Assembly: GCA_017557715.1 (NCBI GenBank)
Contig: JAFYYE010000330.1
Coordinates: 1 to 6,615, forward strand
Direction: 5' to 3'
Length of the DNA: 6,615 nt
From: Pseudobutyrivibrio sp.
Lineage (GTDB): Bacteria > Bacillota > Clostridia > Lachnospirales > Lachnospiraceae
Below are positions 1-5,259 of this stretch, piece by piece. A program made the translations under genes and the position numbers. The number at the start of each line of letters is the position of its first letter. Position 1 is the first letter of the stretch. Below the pieces are notes generated by a model. That model was given only the letters and a program-made list of their open reading frames with translations. It was not told the origin of the DNA and did not search any database.

Positions 1-287
1 AGTGGACCCGAGCAAAGGACTACAGGGATTCTATTACAATACCTGCTAATCCAATGCTTCGTTTTTACGAATTATATTGTGATATAGATGATAAACCTGG
101 TACGCTTGTAGGCGTGCTTCAGCTTTTAGCTGATGCAGAAATCAGTGTAAAGAACATTGATATCATCCACAACAGAGAGTTCGAACCTGGTGTTCTTCGA
201 ATCGAATTCTACAGTGAAGAAGATATAAAAAATGCACAGACTATTTTAGTACATAATAATTACTACGTAAGACAAAGGACTAACTAA
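1..287 (+). CDS. tyrA: Prephenate dehydrogenase, C-terminal end with ACT domain (5'-truncated)
   Basis: The reading frame is open from base 3 through the stop at 285-287, so the ATG at 54 is an internal methionine and the gene enters from outside the window. About 94 codons are visible. The first residues, with an AKDYRDSIP-like stretch, resemble the end of the dehydrogenase domain of Firmicute TyrA. They are followed by an ACT domain: a YELYCDIDDKPGTL first strand and turn, a helix with LLADAEISVKNI, then a GVLRIEF strand. TyrA oxidatively decarboxylates prephenate to 4-hydroxyphenylpyruvate in tyrosine synthesis. The ACT domain usually senses an aromatic amino acid, normally tyrosine, as feedback inhibitor. 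aroA starts one base after the stop, which supports a shared operon and pathway. The catalytic domain is not visible, so the name rests on the ACT domain, the short preceding segment and the context; another ACT protein is possible but less likely. Confidence 0.85.
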   Translation, partial: WTRAKDYRDSITIPANPMLRFYELYCDIDDKPGTLVGVLQLLADAEISVKNIDIIHNREFEPGVLRIEFYSEEDIKNAQTILVHNNYYVRQRTN

Positions 288-288
288 T

Positions 289-1569
289 ATGCCAATTAAT
301 AAAGCAAAAAGTTTAAAAGGTGAAATCACCGTTCCCGGAGATAAGTCAATCAGCCACCGAGGTGTAATGTTCGGTGCTATTTCTGATGGCATCACTGAGC
401 TAACTGGATTTTTAGATGGTGCTGATTGCCGTTCTACTATTGGCTGCTTTAGGGCCATGGGAATTGATATAAAACAGGATGCAGACCATGTAATAATTCA
501 CGGTAAAGGATTAAATGGATTATCAGCTTCTAGCGAAATGTTAGATGTTGGAAATAGCGGCACTACTACCCGACTTATTTCGGGAATACTTGCTGGACAA
601 TCATTTATCAGCACCTTAAATGGTGATGAATCCATACAGAAACGCCCAATGGACCGAATTATCACTCCCCTTTCTCAGATGGGCGCTCATATACGCTCAC
701 TTAGAGAAAATGGCTGCGCACCGCTTGAGATGGGAGGTACCCAATTAAAAGCTATTCATTATGATTCTCCTGTTGCATCAGCTCAGGTAAAATCCTGCGT
801 ACTTCTTGCAGGCCTTTATGCTGACGGAATCACATCTGTCACAGAACCTGTGGCTTCACGTAATCATACAGAGCTTATGCTTTCTGGATTTGGTGCTGAT
901 ATCAAATCAGAAGGTCTTACAGCATCTATTGTTGGTAGACCTAATCTGGTTGGCCAAAAAATAGAGGTTCCAGGTGATATTTCATCTGCTGCTTATTTCA
1001 TTGTTGCTGGTTTAATATGTCCTAATGCAGATTTGCTTATAAAAAACGTAAATACGAATCCAACCAGAGCTGGTATTATCAAAATTGCTAAAGATATGGG
1101 TGGCAATATTGAACTGTTAAATGAACGCGTTGTTAGTGGCGAGCCTGTGGCAGATATTCAAGTAAGAACAAGTGAACTTCATGGCTGCGAGGTTTCAGGT
1201 GAAATAATTCCTACACTTATCGATGAGCTTCCTGTTATTGCGGTAATGGCTGCCTGTGCTTCTGGCACTACAACAATTAAAGATGCTGCTGAACTTAAAG
1301 TAAAAGAAAGTGACAGAATTGCTACTGTGACAGAGAATCTATCAAATATGGGATGTGACATTACTCCTACAGATGATGGAATGATTATTAACGGCGGCAA
1401 GGAATTACACGGAACTACCGTAAATACATATTTAGATCATCGAATTGCGATGTCCTTTGCTATTGCCGGACTTGTTGCTAATGGTGAAACGACCTTTGAC
1501 AATGAAGCTTGCTGCTGTATTTCTTATCCAGATTTCTTTAAGACATTAAATAACCTCACTAACAAATAA
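289..1569 (+). CDS. aroA: 3-phosphoshikimate 1-carboxyvinyltransferase (EPSP synthase), class II type
   Basis: This 426-residue cytoplasmic enzyme joins shikimate 3-phosphate and phosphoenolpyruvate to give EPSP, the sixth step of the shikimate pathway. The length is normal for the family. Visible hallmarks are GDKSISHR near residues 17-24, LDVGNSGTTTRL near 86-97, RPMDRII, SAQVKS, RNHTE, NPTRAG, DELPVIAV, LKVKESDRI and DHRIAMSFA. The four short signatures used to define class II enzymes are all present (GDKS, SAQVK, RNHTE, NPTR), so it resembles Bacillus-type and glyphosate-tolerant enzymes more than the E. coli type. The loop glycine in GNSGT is kept. The start ATG lies one base after the tyrA stop, with an AAAGGA ribosome binding site at 274-279 inside the last tyrA codons, so translation is probably coupled. 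The C-terminal codons form one arm of the terminator. I see no truncation or missing key residue. Confidence 0.98.
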   Translation: MPINKAKSLKGEITVPGDKSISHRGVMFGAISDGITELTGFLDGADCRSTIGCFRAMGIDIKQDADHVIIHGKGLNGLSASSEMLDVGNSGTTTRLISGILAGQSFISTLNGDESIQKRPMDRIITPLSQMGAHIRSLRENGCAPLEMGGTQLKAIHYDSPVASAQVKSCVLLAGLYADGITSVTEPVASRNHTELMLSGFGADIKSEGLTASIVGRPNLVGQKIEVPGDISSAAYFIVAGLICPNADLLIKNVNTNPTRAGIIKIAKDMGGNIELLNERVVSGEPVADIQVRTSELHGCEVSGEIIPTLIDELPVIAVMAACASGTTTIKDAAELKVKESDRIATVTENLSNMGCDITPTDDGMIINGGKELHGTTVNTYLDHRIAMSFAIAGLVANGETTFDNEACCCISYPDFFKTLNNLTNK

Positions 1570-1589
1570 AGTTAGTGAGGTACTTTTTT
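1553..1589 (+). terminator. Rho-independent terminator of the tyrA-aroA operon
   Basis: A perfect 11-bp stem (ACCTCACTAAC at 1553-1563 and its complement at 1571-1581) closes a 7-base loop and is followed by AC and six T residues (1584-1589). The left arm encodes the last aroA residues and the aroA TAA is inside the loop. The T-run overlaps the stop codon of the convergent gene. In the reverse direction the hairpin is followed by TATTTAATG, a weak T-tract, so it may also partly stop transcription from the right. Confidence 0.9.
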
Positions 1590-2871
1590 ACCAATGAGTC
1601 TTATGCTCATCTATAATTTCATGTGTTTCAATATTTATAAGATAAAAACCTTTAAGACTGGCTTCTGCCTGGCCTAAAGAAATGCCATTTTCATCAAGCG
1701 GCTCTGCTTCAAGGACAACCTCTAAGCAATCATTTCCATTTTCATCTTTTTTTAAGCCATTATCATAGAGATTATATTCATAGTTTTCATCCCTATAAAC
1801 AGTTCCCCTGACATTTCCCTTGGCGGTATAACTTATGAGGAAATTAGTATAATAATCCTCTATTATCCCATTCTTTTTGAGATATCCCTCTAGAATTATC
1901 ATCATATTCATGATGTCGATATCATCGTAAGGTTCTGAAGAATTATCTATATGATAATCATCATCCGAATAATCGTCGTAATAATCATAGTCATAATTAT
2001 AACTGTAATCATCGCTATTATAGGAATTCTCTTTTTCATCATCTTTTTCTGTTACAAGGTCTCTAAAGCTTGGAACATAGATAAAACATGATAAAAATCC
2101 AAAAATTATGATTAAAGCCACTAAAATAAAAGCTCTAAAATATTTTCCCTGCTTTCTTGCAATAATTTTATAGATTACAAAAATAAAGGCGATAGCCACA
2201 CTAACTGCAAGTATTATTTGTGACATATGAATCATAGTAGTTGAAAGACCACCTAAAAATAACATGTCACTGTCAAATCCAAAGAAAAATAGCCCATAAG
2301 ATAAAAATAAATAATATAGGTTATTGCACAGTAAAAACAATTTGTTAGGCTTTTTAAATTTTTTTATATCTATTACATCAGAATCTGAATCTAGCCAATC
2401 CTTTAAAATATCTAAATTCGAATTATGAAATCTTTTTGGAAGTGCATTAACCGCATTTCTACACTGCTCTTTATCTCCTTTTCTGGCTTCCAACATAGCA
2501 AGAGATAAAAGCATATTTATTCCGTAAGCTCGAATGTACCGGTAATGCTTATAATATAAATATAAGCCAAAATGTATCTTTTCCTGGAATGATTGTTGTT
2601 TTAATCCACTATATTTTATGAATAACAGCTTAATGCTTGAAGAAAGAAATATATATAAGAAAAATGCTGATGCTAACCAAAAAAATACATATTCATCTTC
2701 AAGGTAAAAGTCATATCTCTGTCGAATATAGTAAAAACAAAAGAACAAAAACGCTATTACATAAAATAATGCAATTTTGCTGTAAAGAAATAATCTTTTA
2801 GCAAATTTAATTCCAGCAGATTCATCATCTAAGGAATTAATATCAAAAGATTTTTTATCGTAATAATTCAT
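1588..2871 (-). CDS. Unrecognised five-helix membrane protein with Asp/Tyr-rich linker and extracytoplasmic C-terminal domain
   Basis: I do not recognise a family for this 427-residue protein. Hydrophobic segments are visible near residues 31-49, 61-85, 178-198, 215-236 and 246-267. Basic residues cluster before helix 1, in the loop 86-177 and at 237-245, which by the positive-inside rule puts these inside and the C-terminal 160 residues outside. The large inner loop is helical and has one possible TPR-like hairpin (AYGINMLLSLAMLEARKGD, near 115-133). After helix 5 comes a very acidic linker (276-320) rich in Asp, Tyr and Ser, then a mixed domain (321-427) that looks beta-rich and ends in DEHKTHW. 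The start is supported by a GAGGTG site four bases upstream of the ATG. It is the second gene behind the GH43 enzyme, only eight bases away, so co-transcription is likely; a functional link is inference. Lysines are mostly AAA and the gene is very AT-rich. I assign no function. Confidence 0.85.
   Translation of the reverse strand: MNYYDKKSFDINSLDDESAGIKFAKRLFLYSKIALFYVIAFLFFCFYYIRQRYDFYLEDEYVFFWLASAFFLYIFLSSSIKLLFIKYSGLKQQSFQEKIHFGLYLYYKHYRYIRAYGINMLLSLAMLEARKGDKEQCRNAVNALPKRFHNSNLDILKDWLDSDSDVIDIKKFKKPNKLFLLCNNLYYLFLSYGLFFFGFDSDMLFLGGLSTTMIHMSQIILAVSVAIAFIFVIYKIIARKQGKYFRAFILVALIIIFGFLSCFIYVPSFRDLVTEKDDEKENSYNSDDYSYNYDYDYYDDYSDDDYHIDNSSEPYDDIDIMNMMIILEGYLKKNGIIEDYYTNFLISYTAKGNVRGTVYRDENYEYNLYDNGLKKDENGNDCLEVVLEAEPLDENGISLGQAEASLKGFYLINIETHEIIDEHKTHW
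1936..2025 (-). repeat. Low-complexity Asp/Tyr/Ser-coding tract
   Basis: This stretch encodes residues about 283-312 of the membrane protein, almost entirely Asp, Tyr, Ser and Asn, with runs such as YNYDYDYYDDYSDDDYH. The DNA is an irregular run of GAT/GAC and TAT/TAC codons. The acidic tract follows the last membrane helix and probably forms a flexible, negatively charged extracytoplasmic linker. It may vary in length between strains by slippage, but the codons are mixed, so it is not a pure microsatellite. Confidence 0.8.
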
Positions 2872-2875
2872 GTCA

Positions 2876-2881
2876 CACCTC
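2876..2881 (-). promoter_or_regulatory. Ribosome binding site of the membrane-protein gene, overlapping the GH43 stop codon
   Basis: On the minus strand GAGGTG sits four bases before the ATG at 2871. The TGA of the upstream GH43 gene (2882-2880) shares two bases with this site. A ribosome ending on the first gene would therefore cover the start region of the second, which suggests translational coupling. It also confirms the chosen start. Confidence 0.75.
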
Positions 2882-4382
2882 AGGTACTAAAATCTAGATT
2901 TCGAAAATCTGTCATACCTCCCAATTCTTTTGTTGCATATGAGAATACGCCTATACGATACCCCACAAAAACATCTAAGGTAAACTGCATTTTTAGTGGT
3001 TCTCCGTAAGAAACGAAATCTTCACCATCTACTGAATAAAAGAAATATGCTGTATCATCATTTTCAAAATCAAAGACTATTCTAATCCAAAAATGATTAC
3101 AATTGAAGCCTTGAATTTCTGAAACATTTTGTCTTATTTCTGCTCTTTCTTTTTGAGTTGATACAGCGAAGTACTCACCACTAACTTTAGTTAATCCTAT
3201 CGTTCCATATTTCCCCATAAAAGCAACGAGACCAGCATAATCTCTATCTTTCATTCCTGAGAAATCACCTTCTATCGTAAATACGGATTTAGGAGTGACT
3301 GTTCTTTCGGTCAATGTATTTCTCGCATCCATAATTGATGAGGCAAGTTGCTTATTTTTAAGTCTTAGATAACCCTTGCGCTCAGTAAAAGACCAGGCAT
3401 CATTTATTGGATTATGGTTCCATTGAAATTGTAATGGAAGTTTATTTTCGCCATGATTAAATGAATCACTAACAACAATAGGATTAGTCACTTCTTCCTG
3501 CATATCAATTTCAAATTCTGCAAGAGTCTTATCATCTACACCAATAACCGGCCAATTATTTTCCCATTTCATAGGAATCAAGTATGGTATTCTTCCCACA
3601 GCACCATGATCCTGGAATAACATTGCATACCAATCACTGCCTACTTCTATAAAACAACCCTGGGCAATACCACAATTTTTATAATTCATGTCATCATCAA
3701 AGATAATTTTTCTTTCAAAATCCTCATTAATAGACTTTGAACGATAACAAATCTGTCTTCTTCTAAAATGTCCTTCTCCTTCGGCAGGCCACTCTATAAA
3801 TGTTAGATATATGAATCCGTTTCTTACATAGGCTCTACATCCCTCACAACGAAGCATTATCCCATCACTTTTTCCAGGTGTTGAAAAAAGCTGCTTGTTT
3901 AACCCATTTTTATTGATTCCAGTTAAGTTTTCATTTAACTCAGCTATGTATATATCACCATTTCCATATACTAAATAAGCCTTATCTTCCCAAAACAGAA
4001 AACTCATATCATGGTATATTCCTTCTATCTCAAATCTTTCCCAATAAGACTTTTCGATATCATCACTATGGAAGATATAAGTCTTTTTCATATCATTACA
4101 TACGAATGCGGCATAGAATTTTCCATTATGAAAAGCTAATGATGTAGCCCACTGACATGCGCCATAAGCGTTTTTTTTGTTCTTCAATTCATAAATATCA
4201 TTATCTTCAATTTTTTCAAATATATAAGAAACTATTTCCCAGTTTTTCAAATCCTTGGAACGCAAAATTGGTGCACCAGGTGTAAAAAACATGGTTGTGC
4301 TAACCATATAGAAATAGCCATTAGCTTTTATTACATCCATATCAGGCATATCCATATTTAGAAGTGGATTATTTATTTTCAT
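2880..4382 (-). CDS. Intracellular GH43 family glycoside hydrolase (beta-xylosidase/alpha-L-arabinofuranosidase type)
   Basis: This 500-residue protein has no signal peptide and should act in the cytoplasm on imported oligosaccharides. Residues 1 to about 290 are the five-bladed propeller of GH43. The motif DMPDMDVI near 11-18 contains the likely general base Asp14, HDMSFLFW contains the pKa-modulating Asp125, and CEGCRAYVRNGFIYLT contains the likely general acid Glu180. YMVSTTMFFTPGAPILRSKDLKNWE (24-49) and GIAQGCF...LFQDHGAVGRIPYL (238-268) also fit the family. From about 303 a second domain begins (VVSDSFN, FQWNHNP, WSFTERKGYLRL), the concanavalin-like C-terminal beta-sandwich of GH43 xylosidases. 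From memory the N-terminal motif is closest to GH43 subfamily 12, but the true substrate (xylo- or arabino-oligosaccharides) cannot be read from sequence. The ATG has AGGAG nine bases upstream. It is first of a two-gene unit with the membrane protein and has no transporter or regulator next to it in the window. Confidence 0.93.
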   Translation of the reverse strand: MKINNPLLNMDMPDMDVIKANGYFYMVSTTMFFTPGAPILRSKDLKNWEIVSYIFEKIEDNDIYELKNKKNAYGACQWATSLAFHNGKFYAAFVCNDMKKTYIFHSDDIEKSYWERFEIEGIYHDMSFLFWEDKAYLVYGNGDIYIAELNENLTGINKNGLNKQLFSTPGKSDGIMLRCEGCRAYVRNGFIYLTFIEWPAEGEGHFRRRQICYRSKSINEDFERKIIFDDDMNYKNCGIAQGCFIEVGSDWYAMLFQDHGAVGRIPYLIPMKWENNWPVIGVDDKTLAEFEIDMQEEVTNPIVVSDSFNHGENKLPLQFQWNHNPINDAWSFTERKGYLRLKNKQLASSIMDARNTLTERTVTPKSVFTIEGDFSGMKDRDYAGLVAFMGKYGTIGLTKVSGEYFAVSTQKERAEIRQNVSEIQGFNCNHFWIRIVFDFENDDTAYFFYSVDGEDFVSYGEPLKMQFTLDVFVGYRIGVFSYATKELGGMTDFRNLDFST

Positions 4383-4391
4383 AATACAGGT

Positions 4392-4396
4392 CTCCT
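4392..4396 (-). promoter_or_regulatory. Ribosome binding site of the GH43 gene
   Basis: AGGAG on the minus strand lies nine bases upstream of the ATG at 4382. A stronger-looking GAGGAGGT further upstream (4412-4419) has no start codon at a suitable distance and belongs to the edge of the neighbouring repeat. The AGGAG site therefore supports the start used. Confidence 0.7.
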
Positions 4397-4412
4397 ATTT
4401 AAAGCAATTATA

Positions 4413-4500
4413 CCTCCTCAGTCAGCTATCGCTGACAGCTTCCCCTTCGCCAGGGTGGCAGATAATGCTAAAGCATCATCTCAGCCCTCAAGGGGAAGCC
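4413..4500. repeat. Palindromic intergenic repeat element (long imperfect hairpin)
   Basis: This element begins at the ACCTCCTCAGTCAGC edge. A small perfect hairpin (GTCAGC, loop TATC, GCTGAC; 4421-4436) is followed by a larger one. In the larger hairpin GCTTCCCCTT at 4438-4447 pairs perfectly with 4490-4499, and the interior continues as an imperfect stem (AGGG...ATGC at 4452-4468 with GCAT...CCCT at 4473-4488) closed by a TAAA loop. No ORF and no T-run is attached, so it is not a normal terminator. From memory it resembles the dispersed palindromic repeats with CAGCTTCCCC...GGGGAAGCC ends found between genes in many Clostridia. Only one copy is in the window, so its repetitive nature is inferred. 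It sits directly upstream of the GH43 gene and could separate it from, or carry, its promoter. Confidence 0.65.
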
Positions 4501-4511
4501 AGTCTTATTAT

Positions 4512-4545
4512 AAAAAAAACACACCTCATAAAAGGTGTGTTTTTT
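4512..4545 (-). terminator. Rho-independent terminator after the SEC-C gene, symmetric in both directions
   Basis: A 13-bp perfect stem (4514-4526 with 4533-4545) closes the six-base loop CATAAA. Its GC core is CACACCT/AGGTGTG and the outer base pairs are A-T. On the minus strand the hairpin is followed by a run of eight T residues (complement of 4519-4512), partly shared with the stem. It begins 14 bases after the SEC-C stop. The reverse direction has six T residues, so it works as a bidirectional insulator in shape. Confidence 0.88.
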
Positions 4546-4558
4546 GACTAAATCATAA

Positions 4559-5068
4559 TTATTTCTTATTCATACAGCAATGCTTGTACTTCTTTCCAGA
4601 ACCGCAAGGACATGGATCATTACGTCCAACCTTCTTTTCTGTACGGATGATTGTGTGCATATTCTTAGCTTCCTTTGTAAGGTTCTTAAGAGTATCTGCA
4701 TCGAAAATCTTCTCCCACTGTGGAAGACCGTAAAGCCAATCAGCCTTAGCATCGATCATGTTCTTGTAAAGCTTTTCCTTATCAAACTTAAGAGAAACTA
4801 CTGTGTCCTCTTCCATTGTATCGATAGGATTTGGTGTTACAAGCGAATCATTGATTCCATCGAGGAAACCTACCATAGGCATAACCTCGATTTTATATTT
4901 CTCAGCAAGCTCTTTTACTGTACCCTTAACTTCTGTATCAGGATCGTCAAGAAGCTGCTCGTAAATACCCTTCTCTAAAAGAAAATAATTCTGCCAAAAT
5001 CTCTGTAAATCAGCCTGAGATTGGTTCTGATTGTAGGCAATTTTCTGCCACTGTTCAAGTAAACTCAT
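4559..5068 (-). CDS. SEC-C motif protein of unknown role
   Basis: The 169-residue product begins MSLLEQWQKIAYNQ. The C-terminus carries a full SEC-C zinc-binding motif (GRNDPCPCGSGKKYKHCC, about residues 148-165), with cysteines at 153, 155, 164 and 165 in the CxC-x8-CC pattern. This motif binds zinc and, in SecA, contacts SecB and the ribosome; in small stand-alone proteins its partner is generally unknown. The preceding 145 residues are mainly helical and charged, and I do not recognise them. I prefer the ATG at 5068 over an in-frame TTG at 5086, because GGAGAGG at 5078-5084 lies nine bases before that ATG and inside the longer version. The gene is flanked by terminators and seems monocistronic. 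Many lysines are AAG, unlike the AAA-rich GH43 and membrane genes, which may hint at higher expression. Start of the longer version: 175 residues. Confidence 0.88.
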   Translation of the reverse strand: MSLLEQWQKIAYNQNQSQADLQRFWQNYFLLEKGIYEQLLDDPDTEVKGTVKELAEKYKIEVMPMVGFLDGINDSLVTPNPIDTMEEDTVVSLKFDKEKLYKNMIDAKADWLYGLPQWEKIFDADTLKNLTKEAKNMHTIIRTEKKVGRNDPCPCGSGKKYKHCCMNKK

Positions 5069-5077
5069 TTTATAATT

Positions 5078-5084
5078 CCTCTCC
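5078..5084 (-). promoter_or_regulatory. Ribosome binding site that decides the SEC-C protein start
   Basis: GGAGAGG on the minus strand is nine bases from the ATG at 5068. An upstream in-frame TTG (5086) overlaps this site and has no site of its own, so the ATG is the better start. Confidence 0.75.
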
Positions 5085-5100
5085 AATAAATAATCAAATT

Positions 5101-5117
5101 AAGTGGTAAAACCACTT
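5101..5117. repeat. Short perfect inverted repeat in the SEC-C leader
   Basis: AAGTGGT and ACCACTT form a 7-bp palindrome with a three-base AAA centre, located 17 bases upstream of the SEC-C ribosome binding site. On the plus strand it is followed by three more T residues and GTATTTT. It could be an operator, a leader hairpin, or a weak plus-strand terminator; no plus-strand gene precedes it, so the last is least likely. Confidence 0.5.
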
Positions 5118-5138
5118 TTTGTATTTTAACATAAAAAT

Positions 5139-5166
5139 ATAATATAAGGTAGATAAAAATCCACAA
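5139..5166 (-). promoter_or_regulatory. Possible promoter of the SEC-C gene
   Basis: On the minus strand TTGTGG (5166-5161) is followed after 16 bases by TATTAT (5144-5139), which is one mismatch from the -10 consensus. The -35 match is only partial, and the surrounding AT-rich sequence offers other choices, so this is a guess. A promoter is expected here because a terminator-like hairpin separates the gene from the one upstream. Confidence 0.3.
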
Positions 5167-5216
5167 AAACGGGAAAACTCACACCATGCAAATTGCCTCC
5201 GGCAATGGTGTGAGTT
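5165..5216 (-). terminator. Distal hairpin terminator of the NlpC/P60 gene
   Basis: A perfect 12-bp stem (AACTCACACCAT at 5176-5187 with 5205-5216) contains a nested TTGCC/GGCAA mini-stem (5193-5197 and 5201-5205). On the minus strand it is followed by TTCCCGTTTTTG, an interrupted T-tract. It is the second of two hairpins after the hydrolase stop and the more terminator-like one. Confidence 0.6.
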
Positions 5217-5219
5217 GTG

Positions 5220-5259
5220 GCAAACAGGCAACTCCCTTAAAGGGAACCCTCCTGTTTGC
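5220..5259 (-). terminator. Proximal hairpin overlapping the NlpC/P60 stop codon
   Basis: GCAAACAGG (5220-5228) pairs with CCTGTTTGC (5251-5259), and inside it TCCCT (5233-5237) pairs with AGGGA (5241-5245). The stem begins at the last base of the TAG stop. No T-run follows, so it may protect the 3' end of the message or act with the second hairpin and not terminate alone. Confidence 0.5.

Noticed and set aside
54..287. A 77-residue stand-alone ACT protein starting at the ATG at 54
   Set aside because: The frame is open to the left edge from base 3, and the upstream residues fit the end of a TyrA catalytic domain, so this ATG is internal to a longer gene.
246..458. Minus-strand frame over the tyrA/aroA junction
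   Set aside because: It lies opposite well-supported coding sequence and shows no family motif; it is a shadow frame.
1179..1400. Minus-strand frame inside aroA
   Set aside because: It is fully contained in the aroA coding region and has no ribosome binding site or recognisable motif.
4407..4412. TATAAT on the minus strand upstream of GH43 as a -10 box
   Set aside because: It matches the consensus, but no acceptable -35 lies 16-18 bases upstream (TCAGCG at 17), and the leader would be very short. I keep it only as a possibility, not as a feature.
4412..4419. GAGGAGGT on the minus strand as a ribosome binding site for a small gene
   Set aside because: No start codon at usable spacing opens a frame before the GH43 gene; it is more likely the edge of the palindromic repeat.
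4413..4545. CRISPR or riboswitch-like array
   Set aside because: There are no regularly spaced direct repeats; the structure is explained by one palindromic element plus a bidirectional terminator.
4570..4978. Two further frames (one per strand) over the SEC-C gene
   Set aside because: They overlap the gene whose C-terminal zinc motif is unmistakable, so they are shadows of it.
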